A stretch of 64,000 nucleotides of DNA from Ophiocordyceps camponoti-saundersi (nom. inval.) (GCA_003339415.1 PDHQ01000024.1:1-64000), one strand, 5' to 3'. Positions 12,285 through 23,450 are shown, counted from the stretch's first letter. Translations and numbers: made by a program. Notes: generated from the letters alone by a model not told the origin.

Positions 12285-12513
12285 GAATCAGGCGGTTCTG
12301 AAGCCGCTTTTGCGGAGCAAAGACGCCAATCGGCTTTCCAGAACCGTGTCGACAAGACTTGACGACGCTGATCCGCTGGGGTCTCAGAGTCCCTATTCGA
12401 CGTATAAATCTCGTCTGCCGCGCAGCTCGGTTAAGCTTCGTCGCGAGGTGCGATTCGCTGCTCTGTCTCGCCGTGTGGCTGCTCTTTATGACTGCTACGA
12501 CGAGCTTTATTGA
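12285..12513 (+). CDS. Possible alternative last exon of the 522-aa protein gene
   Basis: If GTATAAG at 12221 is used as a donor and TCTCAG at 12279-12284 as acceptor, the reading frame of the upstream gene continues here (starting RNQAVLKPLLRSKDAN) and stops at 12513. The 64-nt intron size is normal for this window, but no strong CTRAY branch point is visible. The unspliced reading stops at 12263, so this is offered as an isoform or a correction, not a separate gene. Confidence 0.35.
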
Positions 12514-12876
12514 AGTCTGTACTGGTTTGACTTGACTAATGGAGACGGAGCAGAAATGACAGATTCGGTCTTATATTTTCCTCTTCCTTCTTTTCTCTTC
12601 TTTTCTGTCTTCTTTGAAAGGCAATGGGGGGCTCTAGGGACGACGGCCTGTCGGTTTGGGGAGTTCGGGGTTTCAGTTACTTGCTCCTTCAACGCCGCTC
12701 AGAATCCAGACGAGGGCTTGCAGTAGCCAGAAGATTCCCCCCTCCTCCACCTGTTTTTCGACAGTCATGTGTCTCTCTGTATCATGGTAGGTAGCCTTTC
12801 GATGCCTTGAACTAGGTAGGTAGGACATGACGAGCCACGTCTATTTCACTGAAGCCAAACTGATGATATCGTTGTT

Positions 12877-15118
12877 TTATCTCCTGTCCAGCGGAAGATA
12901 CCCGTGTCCGGTGTCCAAAAAATGTCTCTCGTGGTCGGATTTCCCGAGAAAGTGTCGCAGATCGGTTGTCAGTTGAGGCAAAATCGACTCGGCCCTTTCA
13001 TCTCGTGTGCCGTCTCGCTGGGCCACGTAGATCTTGTCGAGGATGAAGGCGACGCTCTTTGTCTGCTCGCGGAAGGTCTGCAAGTCCATTACTGTCTTTG
13101 GTTCGGCGTCGAGAATTTTCTCCAGCTCGTTGCGGAACTGGCCGGGGTCTTTGGTTGGGATGGGCATGTCTTTGTCCCATTCGCGGGCGACGTGAGATAC
13201 CTTGAACGATTTCCCTTTAGCGAATTTTCTCTCTCTCTCTCTCTCTCTCTCCCCACAGCTTCTTCTGTCTCCCCCGCCGTGCTGTTTTCGCTGATGATTT
13301 CGAAACTCACCCATTCGATTATCTTTTGTGTAGAGTTGGAGATGTCGGTGAGTTTCTGGTTCTTGAATTTCTGCCCTCCGGAGATTTTGCTGCTGTCGAC
13401 TGATTGTGGACGAAAAGAAGAGGAGAGAAAAAGACATTGGTCAGTATGGATGGATGTAAGTTGCTTCCTGGTTGGGTTGCCTCGTCTTACTCTTTGTGAC
13501 TTTGCGCTCTAGACTTTTCCACTGGGTGAAGTGATCAAAGGCAAGACGAGCCTTGAGTTTCGATTTCAGCAGAGTCATCGTATGTCAAGAGGATCTTTGT
13601 GATTCACGCACCGGCTCGCTGTGTCGCTCATAATCGGGTTTATGGACTTTCTGATGAGAGAAGCCATCGACAACATCATACTCGCCCAAAACGGCACTAT
13701 CACAATCTCTATGAGCGAAGAAAAGATCACAGGGTTCAAAAAGCAACAACTGACTAGAGCAACTTGTTGTGAACATGAGCTTGGTGGTAAAACTCGTCGG
13801 CTTCTTTCTTCAGCTTCTCGACGATGGAGGTGAAGTCGTCCTTGTTCGGACGGGCGATGACGCTGTCGGAGGCTATCGTCTCGGAAGCTAGCTCGCCCAG
13901 ACTCATCTTGTGGATCTCGATGGTTGCCTTTTCGCGCAGTTTCTGGAGGTTTTGCTTCGCTTCGGCGGAGAGGGCTGCGTTTATCCCCCAGCCGTTGAAG
14001 ACGGCTTTTGCGCTATGGGGAGGAAAATGGGAAGAAGTTAGGGAGAGGCATTTTCAGCTGGACATGGAGACGAGGAGGAGGGAGAAGAGATGAGGAGAAG
14101 AGGAGGAGAAGAAGAAAGAGGACAAAGGTGGCGTACGCTGCTTCCACATCCTTGTCGTTGCCGTCTTGGTTTGTCACGACGGAGACTCGGGCGTAGAAAG
14201 CTCCCCCCTCGATGAATCGGACGGTCCACCGATCGCCGAGAGACTTGTAATGACTGCTTCTGTCGAGTCTGTTGACTTTATCTGCGTTGAAGCTGTAGTC
14301 GTTCTTTTGGAATGGAGGCTGCTTCTGTACGTTTACCCTCACCAGGAAGGAGGCGACGCTCTTGTCGAACTGATGGTTGACCGTTGATTTAGACCATTGC
14401 TCGTCAGTTATTTGGGAGGAGCGGGTGATTCGAAGGATGGACATAGGGATAGAGGAGATACGTACGAGGTCCTTGTTTAGGTAGTTGCTGGAAACGCTTG
14501 CTGATTGTCCGTAGCCTGAGATGGCGGCGCTGCTGCTGACGCTGAGCGTTTTGACTAGTTGCCTAGATGACGGATCAGTTTTGTGATGGTCGTTCTGTTA
14601 CTGAAGAGGTATTATAGAAGATGAGACGTGGACGAGGAAGAAGAGGGAAACTAACTCATAGTCTGTTATCTGAAAGCTGTTGTACTCCCTCACGCCCGCC
14701 GGCTTCCCGTCTTCGCGTTTGGCCAGGGTGGCATTCTCGTCTGTGCTGTTGGAAAGGGAGGCGGCGAGCGAGGCTAATCCGTCGGGGCAGAATGATATGA
14801 GCTCTTGTTGGGTGAAGGGCCGGTAGAGATACTCTGTCTGACTGCCTGTCTCTCTCCTCTCGCTTCTCTTGATCCTGGAGTTTCCGATAGAAGGTGTAAA
14901 GCGGACGACGTTGACGGTTCCGGAATTCCCGGTGAACGTGTTGTACCTTTTTGTTTACGGTATCGTTAGAGGAAGTTTTGAGAGCGGAATGGAAGGGAAA
15001 GTGTCTCTTACCCTTGGCCTGGGCTTAACATGCTCGCGTCCCATGGGACGAGCTGAGCGTATGAAAGAACCTTGACGGACCAGAGCAGAAGAACGAGCTT
15101 GAAGGAGGATGCCATCAT
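12877..15118 (-). CDS. Secreted MACPF/perforin-like protein
   Basis: Nine-exon model, complement of 15118-15012, 14946-14656, 14562-14466, 14369-14137, 14012-13764, 13708-13612, 13551-13491, 13399-13311 and 13200-12877, encoding 515 aa. All eight introns (55-124 nt) start GT, end AG and keep frame. Residues 1-21 form a signal peptide (hydrophobic KLVLLLWSV core). Exon 4 contains the best family signal, LGDRWTVRFIEGGAFYARVS at about 209-228, which fits the MACPF signature of an aromatic/Gly stretch followed by a GG pair; FLVRVNVQKQ about 35 residues before it fits a strand. The C-terminal half is helical and charged and resembles the tails of fungal MACPF-annotated proteins as I remember them. 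MACPF proteins oligomerise into membrane pores; that this one does so is inference. The donors at 13763 (GTTGCT) and 14655 (GTTAGT), and the long intron containing an AG run (13310-13201), are the weakest joins. Confidence 0.65.
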
Positions 15119-16319
15119 GGTTACGGTGTGAGAGAGTGATGGTCAAGGGAAAGGAATGAGAGGGTTGCTGTCGGGACGACGGTTACGTTGGATAATGGGA
15201 CGGTCTATTAATGGCTGCTATTTATTGATTGGTGAGACGAGTATCGTATATACATACCTATATGACGTGAAAACAGTCTGGATTTCGATAGTCTCGTTTA
15301 TGGGACGGCTACTGATGCAGAAGCTAAGCGAGCGCGAGAGGTTCCTCGGATAGCGAAGATTGGAGCCTTGCTTGCTTGTCTCCGGATAGTGGCCATGGAG
15401 TTTAAGATTGATGGCATAGGATATGGCCGTTGTTGAATAGAGTTGAACATGGTCGTGAACTTGCTCTATTAAGACGAATAATAGTTGACAACGTTGGTTT
15501 AAAGGGAGAGTGAGCAAGCAAAGGCGTCTTCTTCACCCGGTGCATATCTTTAGAGTCAGTCGGGACCGGTACACCATACTCGCCGAGTCGAACCGCCCAT
15601 CTTTCTGCACCATATATCTGTAGATGGGTGGACTTTGTATCCATCCTCGTGTAAGTAGCACTCATTCAGGCTGGCCCTTTTCGTCTGAACGGTGAGTTGT
15701 TTCATCCACATCAGTCGAAGCACACGGACAGAGGAGAAAAAGCACCGACTCCGAATAGGCGCCATCTATCTACCAGCGTCTCGAATGTGGCTCCAGCCCA
15801 TGGACGGAGCGGGTAGGGGAGGCTTTGGACCTCTATATGTATGTATGTCTGTTACCGCAGTGTGGTTTCGACCATGGCGATGACGTATCCTACATTCTCA
15901 GTTGATCTCTCCCTGTCTACTAGATTCGAGGTTGAGGACATTGCACCCGATCGAGGAGTCCATGCGGAAGACACATAGTTCGAGAAATAGAGTTGATGGA
16001 GCAGAGTCAATGAATCACAAGCTACATGCCATCACCGAGAGTATAACGCAGTCAACCCAGGATGCCCAGGACAACACCATAGTAAAAGTTGGAGTCATCT
16101 TTGCTGCGTAATATCAGAATCACAGCTTGTATTGTAATCAGTTTGAAGAAAACACTTCTCTATCTAAGAAGGATTATCAGACCATCAAAGAGATCCATGT
16201 TCCAACTTCTACCCATCGACGATGTGGATAACACAGCTCAAGGACGTTGAAGAGTCGTGACTCAGATTTTCCCCTATCATGCTCAACATCAGCAGTTGCA
16301 TCTTCACTTCACCAGTTAC
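15119..16319. other. Intergenic region without a supported gene
   Basis: Follows the MACPF-like gene start (-) and precedes the 3' end of the small cysteine-rich gene. A CCAAT-like and ATAAATA-like pair on the minus strand at about 15216-15230 could belong to the MACPF-like promoter. The remaining ORFs are short and show no family resemblance. Confidence 0.45.
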
Positions 16320-16583
16320 TCAAGAACATACGCAGAGTCGTCCGCCACAGGTTGTGGTGCAGCAAGTAGTTCCACGAGGGCACGGATTCTGCGGGCAAGC
16401 AATGATGCACGAAGAACTAGACTGCAGCCGTTGACCGACACATCAGTACTTTGTAGCCATGTGGATGAGCGGCAGCAGGGAGGGAGGATTGGACTATACC
16501 GGTTTACACTTGGGATAGACAACCTCCTGGTCTGCCATGACCAGTCCAAAGAGGCCGAGGAGGAAAAAGAGTGAAGCTTGCAT
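16320..16583 (-). CDS. Small cysteine-rich secreted peptide (61 aa)
   Basis: Two-exon model, complement of 16583-16500 joined to 16421-16320. Exon 1 encodes a clear signal peptide (MQASLFFLLGLFGLVMA) followed by DQEVVYPKCKP. A 78-nt intron with donor GTATAG, a CTGAT branch-like site and acceptor CTGCAG leads to an exon that encodes SSSSCIIACPQNPCPRGTTC, then CTTTCGGRLCVCS and a stop. The mature peptide of about 44 residues holds nine cysteines, including a CC pair. The spacing C-x3-C-x4-C-x5-CC-x3-C-x4-C-x-C resembles whey-acidic-protein/four-disulfide-core and other knotted peptides, but I cannot assign a family. The continuity of Cys coding across the splice is the main support. A secreted inhibitor, antimicrobial peptide or effector are all possible. 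The odd Cys number could mean one free thiol or a slightly different splice site. Confidence 0.55.
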
Positions 16584-17488
16584 GCTGGAAAAGTGAGGAA
16601 ATCCGTCCAAAGAGATTTGAAACTAACACTCATCCAGAGGCACGTCGAACAGTGGAAGGGGGGTTCTTTAAGTAGTACGAGTTACTCTTCCACCGTTTCG
16701 CGTATTCGACGCCGTCACGAGAAATCTACCTAGCAGGATGCAGAGAACACATCGTATCTGTGGATCGACGACTCGATACTTGATAGGTCTCCGTAGACCG
16801 CATACATGTATGTAGGTATGCGCAAGCTAAAGCATGGTTAGCCGCTCCAATAGTCTTTTGTCTACTCCGTAGCTGCGTCTACTGCATCTCTGTCACCGTC
16901 TTTTCCCCCCGTCATCTTCTTCTTGTCGTTGAAAATAATAGACAGTGAGGAGTGGTAAGGGAAGAAGACTACAACCATCACGGGATATAAGACTAGATAC
17001 AATCTACGGACTACCCTCTATTTACATCCAGGTGAAGAAGCTACGACAGCACTTGACCACGGCTTATCACAATCCTTGTCTGTTACTACTGCATGCAACA
17101 TCCCGGCCTCGCATCTACTAGCACGATAGCCTCTAGCCGAATGATGAACAAGGCCTCAGCCTGGCCCGAACTGACTAGACCCTGATCCGTGCCGAGGTCC
17201 TGATGCTTTTCCCGTCTAGGTCCATGCTCGCCTTGAAGCGGGCTGTCCATCGTATTGTCCCCTACCCGGTTTCAAAGGGCCTTTCTCCCATGTATAGAGC
17301 TCGTGTGAACTTGGCAGATCCTGCTTCTGATGCATTTATGTATACTTGTCAAATGCAATCATCTCTTCTGAGAGAAACCTATATAGTATACAAAGAGCAA
17401 CCCCTTGCAAAAGAAAAAAAGTCTTCCAACAACACCAAACTCCCCTAATCCCGGAAATGATCAAAGAGTGGTTTCATGCTCGAAGAGA
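16584..17488. other. Intergenic region without a supported gene
   Basis: Lies between the small cysteine-rich gene start (-) and the 3' end of the M43 protease gene (-). ORFs on both strands are short and lack coding character; an ATGT-type word cluster occurs at about 16804-16820. It presumably holds the promoter of the cysteine-rich peptide. Confidence 0.45.
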
Positions 17489-18546
17489 TCATCGCTTACG
17501 GCAAGCAATCTTCCCTCCCGCGGCAGACGGCGGCTTGTCCTTCTTCGGGTTGCAGGGCGAAGACTCGGTGTCACGGAACGTCCTCCACTGCTCATGCATA
17601 CGCTGAATCTGACCCTGCGTAAACTCCGTGATGCATTCACTGTTCATTTCCCAAGTCTTTAGCCAGTCACGTTCTCGAGAGGAGAAGAAAGTTCATCAAG
17701 AGAGAGGAAACAAGGGCCTTACTCTTTCGCGTGGCCCATGTAGTTGTTGACAGGGTCCATGCCGGGGATGGACTTGCAGGTATCCCTCGGTTCGCAGCCG
17801 GTGAGCTCTGGTGAAGATGGTCTCATGAACTCGGTAGGCGTGTCCTCAACGCAGTCAACATCCTCGATGCAAGCGTCAAAATACCACGTGTGATATAGGC
17901 CAAACCAGTGACCGACTTCGTGCGTGAGAGTCGTATCACCGGCTCGCAACCGGTGGGTTTTGACAAAGACGCCGTCACGTTCCAAATCGTTGGCATTCAG
18001 CTCAAAAGTGGGCGCAGCAACGCCGGCAGTTTTCTTATCCCTAGGCGTTCCCGGCCAGAAGTAAACGTTCAGAGTCTTGCCATCTCCCTTGCGAAGCTCG
18101 CGGCTCATGGGACGAAGCTCGTCGACTCTAGGATCAAGGGCGGACCATGACGGGTTGATGGACCAGTCGATGTCCTTGAGCGTAAAGGAGATCTGGGCCA
18201 GCTTGAAGTTTTGGTTGAGGATGGACATTTGCTCCGTGAACTTGTCTCGCTGAAGGTTGGGTATATCTCAAGTCAGGTCCGTCTTTCTTGGGTATGGATC
18301 ATGATTCGTTACCGTATAAGTCTTGTTGTCCTCCTCAGTCTCGGCGACGACATGGATATAAGTATCGACGTTGAAGGGCTTGATGTCAATGGGGCAAGGA
18401 GCTGGTTTGCACCCGTCCCAGTCGGCCACCGAACGAGCATGGATGGAAGAGTTTCCTCGCATTTGCGTCGCGCAGAAGAAGCCGTATTCTCCCTCTGCCA
18501 CGCCCATCGTGGCAACTGTGAGTAGGACAAGGAGTAAAGACAGCAT
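17489..18546 (-). CDS. Secreted M43-family zinc metalloprotease
   Basis: Three-exon model, complement of 18546-18313, 18249-17723 and 17639-17489, 303 aa, the usual size for fungal M43 (cytophagalysin/pappalysin-like) proteases. Residues 1-20 are a signal peptide (MLSLLLVLLTVATMGVAEG). The zinc site HEVGHWFGLYH lies at residues 188-198: three His ligands and the catalytic Glu. The sequence NNYMGHAKDECITEFTQGQI spans the second intron and matches the Met-turn region and the Cys-containing segment that follows it in M43 enzymes, which fixes the acceptor at 17640. Paired cysteines near residues 205-240 would form the expected disulfides. It should act outside the cell as a broad or regulatory endopeptidase. 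Introns are 63 and 83 nt. A start 9 bp upstream would need a non-ATG codon, so 18546 is chosen. Confidence 0.9.
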
Positions 18547-19825
18547 GGCGAGCAAGCAACAGTAATAGGCGTCTCAGTTGGTATCTATCACTCCGGACGA
18601 GAGCACCAGAGAACTTACATATCTACTCCGCGGGGAACCCATGGGGGAATCCTACTAACCCTCTCGGGTAACGGAGAGTTAGGCTCACCAACATGGTATC
18701 TTGAAACCTTCCCTTGTGTACAGAGACGCGAGCAACAAGTCTGCCTAACATGTGCGTGAGTCAGTCTAGATATCCCACTGATTTTATGCTGAATGATCTG
18801 TCAACGCTTACTAGAGCTGCTGCGACAAGGCGTATCCCATTTCTACCTCTACAGAGTTGAACTACACCCACACCGTTGCTTGCTTCGTGTCTGCCTTGTT
18901 CGACTAGCGGCTATGCTCCTGGCTTGCTGGACTGTCTGTCTGCCTGCTTTCAAATTACTGCATATAGAAAGATGGGCATCCAGTAGCATCGCTTAGTTGT
19001 GGTTGATTCATGTATGTACTGATCCTTGTTGAGGCTGACGAGAGCTTCAGCCTCGTACACGACTTGCTCATCCATAACCTGGAGTTGCAGAAGCCATGCC
19101 AACTCAATATATGCTTCTCTCTCTCTCCTCACACTCAATCAAGAGACCTGATCAAAAACCAAAAAGGATCCAGAACGTAGTTTTCACGTGCCTTCCATCG
19201 AATATGGCAGGACACTTTAAAAGCCGAGAACTCACTACGTCAGGACGGCTTGCCAACATACGTAGAGTACCAAGCTGGGCAGGTGGTAGCTCAACTTACG
19301 TTGCATTCCCATGCTCTGGTGCGAAATGACGTGTTGGCACTTTCGTCATCTCTACGTAGGTATGTTCCAACCACCTGCCCTGCTCCAACAGGCCCCTTGA
19401 TGATTTCCTACTTGTGCCCGCCCCGTTGGCTTTTGATCAACGTCAACTGGTTTGGGAGGGGGGACTTTGTCGGCTAAGCGCTGTTCCCCCGTGACGGCCA
19501 CGTAAGTTCAGAAGAGAGAGACGGCCGTCTTTCTGGAGTGATTGGTGCGCCTTTCTAAGCTGGTCATGTCTTGTGTTGCAAGAGTGACATCATGGATTTG
19601 TCGGATCGGCGACCTGGGTCAGGCTCTGATGCCATCATCGTCGAGTGACGTTACACCCTGTTTGTTGCATCGTGAGAAAGAAAAGCACATATAAATACTG
19701 CGGGCCATCAAGGTTGTCGACTTCAACTGTCCACACGAAGATCTCAGCTTGATTGGATTAAGTCAAGAGATTTATACGGAAACAAGTCATCGTTTTTGCC
19801 TGCTCAAGTTCGTTTCGATATCGAG
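18547..19825. other. Intergenic region with divergent promoters
   Basis: Between the M43 protease start (-) and the metallothionein start (+). No ORF with family resemblance is present. The right end holds a TATA box for the metallothionein (19690-19697). The rest shows no repeat or RNA gene that I can recognise. Confidence 0.5.
19690..19697 (+). promoter_or_regulatory. TATA box of the metallothionein gene
   Basis: TATAAATA, 129-136 bp upstream of the metallothionein ATG, followed by a 5' leader with no clear upstream ATG-initiated ORF. A consensus TATA box suits a strongly inducible gene, as metallothioneins usually are. Confidence 0.6.
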
Positions 19826-19996
19826 ATGCCCTGCAACTGTGGCTCGACCTGTTCCTGCAGCGGTCCCTCCGGCTGCAACTGCGGAAAAGACTGCTCCTGC
19901 AAAGAGTGCGGCGTGAGTCTCAGCTTCTTCCCTTGTTTGGTTCATGATTATTCACTGTACTTTGACAAGATACTGACATTACAAGGGCAGAAATAG
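19826..19996 (+). CDS. Copper-type mini-metallothionein (30 aa)
   Basis: Two exons, 19826-19912 and 19991-19996, joined across a 78-nt intron (donor GTGAGT, branch ACTGAC, acceptor GGGCAG). The protein opens MPCNCGSTCSC and ends CSCKECGK, with nine cysteines in 30 residues, four of them CxC pairs, plus Gly, Ser and Lys spacers and no aromatic or large hydrophobic residues. This closely follows the 25-26-aa Neurospora crassa copper metallothionein, which also ends in a CG-x-Lys-type tail. It should chelate Cu(I), and perhaps Zn or Cd, in the cytosol. The last exon encodes only Lys plus stop. A read-through of the intron would give an unrelated hydrophobic tail, so splicing is strongly preferred. 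Reading from a TTG upstream adds a spurious N-terminus. Confidence 0.85.
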   Translation: MPCNCGSTCSCSGPSGCNCGKDCSCKECGVSLSFFPCLVHDYSLYFDKILTLQGQK

Positions 19997-20767
19997 GACA
20001 CGTGAACGCCTTGCTTGTTAGGCCTTGATGATGTCAGAGTCGAGGCTGTTCATGGGGTGCTGGGATTTCTGATGATGGTTCAGATTGGTGTCTTTCAACT
20101 CATGTTCGCCCCGTCGGGTTTCATCGTCCACTCGGCTTCAAGCACAGAATGAATGTATGGTGGTCAGCTGAAGCCACGGGTGTCTTTAAGCTCTCAACGG
20201 TCTTGCTTCTATCCATATGCCTTCGATACGTGGTTGCAGTAGACGAGTTGCGTGTAGACGTGCTGCTGGTGACAACTACATGAACTGATAGGACTTGATA
20301 TCGACCGACAGACCCCTTTTTGGATTCAGTATCAACGGAGTCTATTCAAGTGAAGCTGCTCCATAACACAACTCTCGTCTTGCCCTTCCCTTTCCACTAC
20401 TTGTATCCGATCAACGTTGCCATAGGGTTAGGGTTACAGACATCACTACCTTCACCCTGCATCAAATCCACACGTTTGCCTTTGATGGAGCTTATTCCTC
20501 GATCGATGGCCGCTCAAAATGATTGACTCACCACCACATTAATCACGCAAAAAAAAAGACTAGCAATGCTCGTCATGACATCACATCATGTCATTCATCC
20601 GGGCTACATGCAAGGAGACGGGAAGCCATTTGGAAGTCTACTTAGTAGCCGGAAGGTTGAAGGAAGATTATCTTGGCAACTCTAAACAACAGTCAGTCGA
20701 GTTGGAAAGCAACTCCCTCTCTCTCTGTCTCTGTCTCTGTCTCTCTATCCCCATCTACACCTCCATC
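19997..20767. other. Intergenic region upstream of the SDR gene
   Basis: Contains the metallothionein 3' UTR, a telomere-like GGGTTAGGGTTACA word (20425-20438), and a CT/CTGT run (about 20717-20750) just before the SDR start. An in-frame upstream ATG at 20588 exists, but the added 60 residues have no relation to SDRs and translate the CT run. Confidence 0.5.
20425..20438 (+). promoter_or_regulatory. Telobox-like GGGTTAGGGTTACA motif
   Basis: Fourteen bases identical to 27135-27148. It lies about 330 bp upstream of the SDR start. In fungi, TTAGGG-type words bind Tbf1/Teb1-like Myb factors at some promoters; involvement here is inference from position and sequence only. Confidence 0.35.
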
Positions 20768-21817
20768 ATGCAATCAGTTCTGCACAAGGTCATCGGGCCC
20801 AAACAAGTCCATCCCGAAAACCTCTCCGGCCGCACTGCCATCGTGACCGGAGGAGCACTCGGTATAGGCTATGAAGTCAGTCGAGCGCTCGCCCATGCGG
20901 GATGCAAGGTCATCATGGTCAACCGAAGCGAAGACCAAGGGCAATCCGCAATCGACAAGATTCGCCAAGAGTCTCAAGGCGCCGATATTGACTGGCGAGA
21001 ATGTGACATGGCCAATCTGAAGCAGGTCCAGTCCGTCTTCTCATCCCTGCGAGAGTCTCTTACCCGCTTAGACTTCCTCGTCCTCTCGGCAGGGATCAAC
21101 GCCAACCAGTACCAAGTCGACTCGGATGGAATCGAGCGTATCTTTGCCGTCAATTACCTAGGACAGTACTACGTCACCAACCTGCTCTGGCCGGTGCTGA
21201 GGAAGACGTCTCGGATGCCGGGGGCTGCGAGTCCGCGCATCGTCTTGGTCTCGAGCGAATTGCATCGGGCGTGTCCTTCTGATCTCAGGTTTAAGAGCTT
21301 GGATGATATCAATAATGCCCATCTCAGCCCTGCCGTGCTCTATGGAAGGACGAAACTGGCGCAGATATTGTTTGCTAAGTTCGGCTTGATCGACAAGGTC
21401 ATCAAGCCGGGTAACGACTCTATCTTTGTGCTCTCTGTTCACCCCGGGACGGTAAGACTTGAGGCCTCTTATTGTTAACATCACTGCTCACTAACTCATG
21501 GCTTGCAGGTGAACACGACGATTCAGAACCAATGGAAAGACGCATATCCTGGTATTACCGGACAACTACTCACCTACACTATGAACATGGTGGGCCGCGA
21601 CGCTGAACAAGGCGCGTACAGCACCCTCTGGGCTCTGACAGCATCCGAGATTGAAGAGAAGCAGCAGAACGGCGCGTACTTTACGGATCCGGCACAGCTG
21701 GGAAAGGAAAGCTCGCAGGCTTGTGATCAGCGGCTTGGAAACGACTTGTGGGAGTTGAGTCAAAGATTGGTCAACGAGAAGCTGGGTGACGGCGCAGTTA
21801 TCGACTGGACGAAATGA
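20768..21817 (+). CDS. Short-chain dehydrogenase/reductase
   Basis: Exons 20768-21451 and 21509-21817, 330 aa. The 57-nt intron has donor GTAAGA, branch CTAAC and acceptor TTGCAG. The classical SDR fold is evident: TGGALGIG cofactor loop at residues 27-34, an aspartate-containing D-M-A-N segment near 80, LSAG at 106-109, a catalytic Ser at 162-163 and YGRTK (Tyr192, Lys196). The sequence SVHPGT/VNT follows, joined across the intron as in retinol-dehydrogenase/WWOX-like SDRs. The basic residues after the first strand (VNRSED) suggest NADP(H) preference. It is soluble with no signal peptide. The substrate cannot be told. The start was chosen at the Met beginning MQSVLHKVIGPKQVHPENLS because SDR homology begins there. 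Confidence 0.9.
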
Positions 21818-23450
21818 GTTTCTTTCTCTTTACGTTGATGGTTTCGATCACTCACCGACAACACAGAGGTGTCGGGTTTTGACTTCTCTCGAGAGCTCTC
21901 TACAGTCACATACTTCGAAGGGTTGACAGTTGACTTTCAATCAAGGCTTTTTTGCCTGGCGCAGATCCAGGCACGTACATGGTGGAACATGAGGTTGTGG
22001 AACTGCTATGAAGATGTCGAGATGTTAACCCACGTAAGGCACTACATAACTGCGTACATGCATACATACATACGACAAAGACGACGATCCAAGAAACCTA
22101 GCTTAGTCTTTTACTTGGATAGCGAGGCATCGCGGTCTCGTGGTTCTAGGCAAACTCAGACACATACAACATGTATTATAACCTCCACTCTTTGGAATCA
22201 TCGTCTCCAGTATTCCATGGATACGTTTGGACGTGGAAATCATACATACATACGTACATAACATAACTCATATGTGCCTGGAACGTAGGAGTTGCAGTAG
22301 TTCATATCCCTTTCCTCTTGAAGCCCAGTGCGAGCGAGCGAGGTTAATCTCGCTCTCCCGTTGCCCCTTGATCTGCTACGCCAACTATTGCTCTAGCAGT
22401 TGATATGAGTTCAAGATTCAGTTACGGTATCGCCCTACATAACGGTTTACCCGCCTAGACATGGGAATAAGTTGAAGATATGAGCAGATATGAGCTCTAC
22501 TATTACGTCAGTATAATGTTCGTACGTACGTATGTATTGTACATGTCTTTATCCATGTATCATGTGTGAGGATACAAATGACAAGGAGAAGCGGTGTGAT
22601 GCTGTGTAAGTAAGTAAGAAGTATGTAGATATGTATGTGCTGTCCCCATCGAAGCATGTTAAATACTTTGCCTGCACGTAGAAGAACAAGAGGGTTCCCA
22701 GCCGAGTTGTGGAATTATGGCATTGTTAAATCGTAAGATCTAAACAGTACTCGTGGTCTAAGGACGAGATGATATAATAGGAATATAGGCATATACCTAC
22801 TCACATATATGTATAATAATTCTCCTTGTCTGTATGACCATGGAATATTGCTTGCTTGATCGTTTATGTACATACATATGTGCAGAGTTTCGTGCTATGG
22901 CAAGCCTGATCCATGCTTCCAGAGGGCGAAGTTTATCCTCCTGTGTATGTTGTATGTACAGACCGACAAGTTGCAACGCCCCGCTCAGAAAGGCAAATCT
23001 TTCAATATATCGCCCCATCAGGCGTAAAGATGAGCTGGAGAACCTCCCACTTATGTATGTATACAAACTCATACTACAACAGAGATATACATGTTTGGTC
23101 CAAAGAAAACTAGGTATAAGAAGGGAGTCTTGTCCGTGCTGTCTGTATACTGTTGCAACAGGTGGTTCAAAGTTGAGGACTCAACCGAGCCATCTCTTTT
23201 AAACAGGTTGTCGACAACTCCCCTGCCACCAGGGCCTACATACATACAGTCATACACGCATACATACACACACACACACACTGCATACTCACATACAAAT
23301 AATTCACTACATGCAAGTCTTTGCCGCCCTCAACATCTTATACACCAACCTCCCTGCCTACGCCCCTACATGAATATTTATAATGCTGACAGTTACCAAT
23401 CACAACTCATCTTTTTCCTCCTCAGCTGCGGCCAAAAACCCTCGTTCACA
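21818..23450. other. Intergenic region with ATGT/ACAT microsatellites
   Basis: Several short tetranucleotide arrays (about 22056-22072, 22240-22258, 22522-22536, 23237-23282 including an AC run) are scattered through sequence with no supported gene. ORFs here are short. A long in-frame extension of the downstream secreted protein reaches back to 23091, but it lacks a signal peptide and translates the ACAT/AC repeats, so it is taken as 5' UTR and promoter. Confidence 0.55.

Noticed and set aside
12904..13512. 202-codon + strand ORF
   Set aside because: Antisense of the last exons and introns of the MACPF-like gene; includes the CT repeat.
20588..20767. Upstream in-frame start for the SDR
   Set aside because: The 60 added residues include a CT-repeat translation and have no SDR similarity; the Met at 20768 fits the family.
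23091..23450. N-terminal extension of the 182-aa secreted protein
   Set aside because: It translates ACAT/AC repeats and would bury a perfect signal peptide in the middle of the chain.
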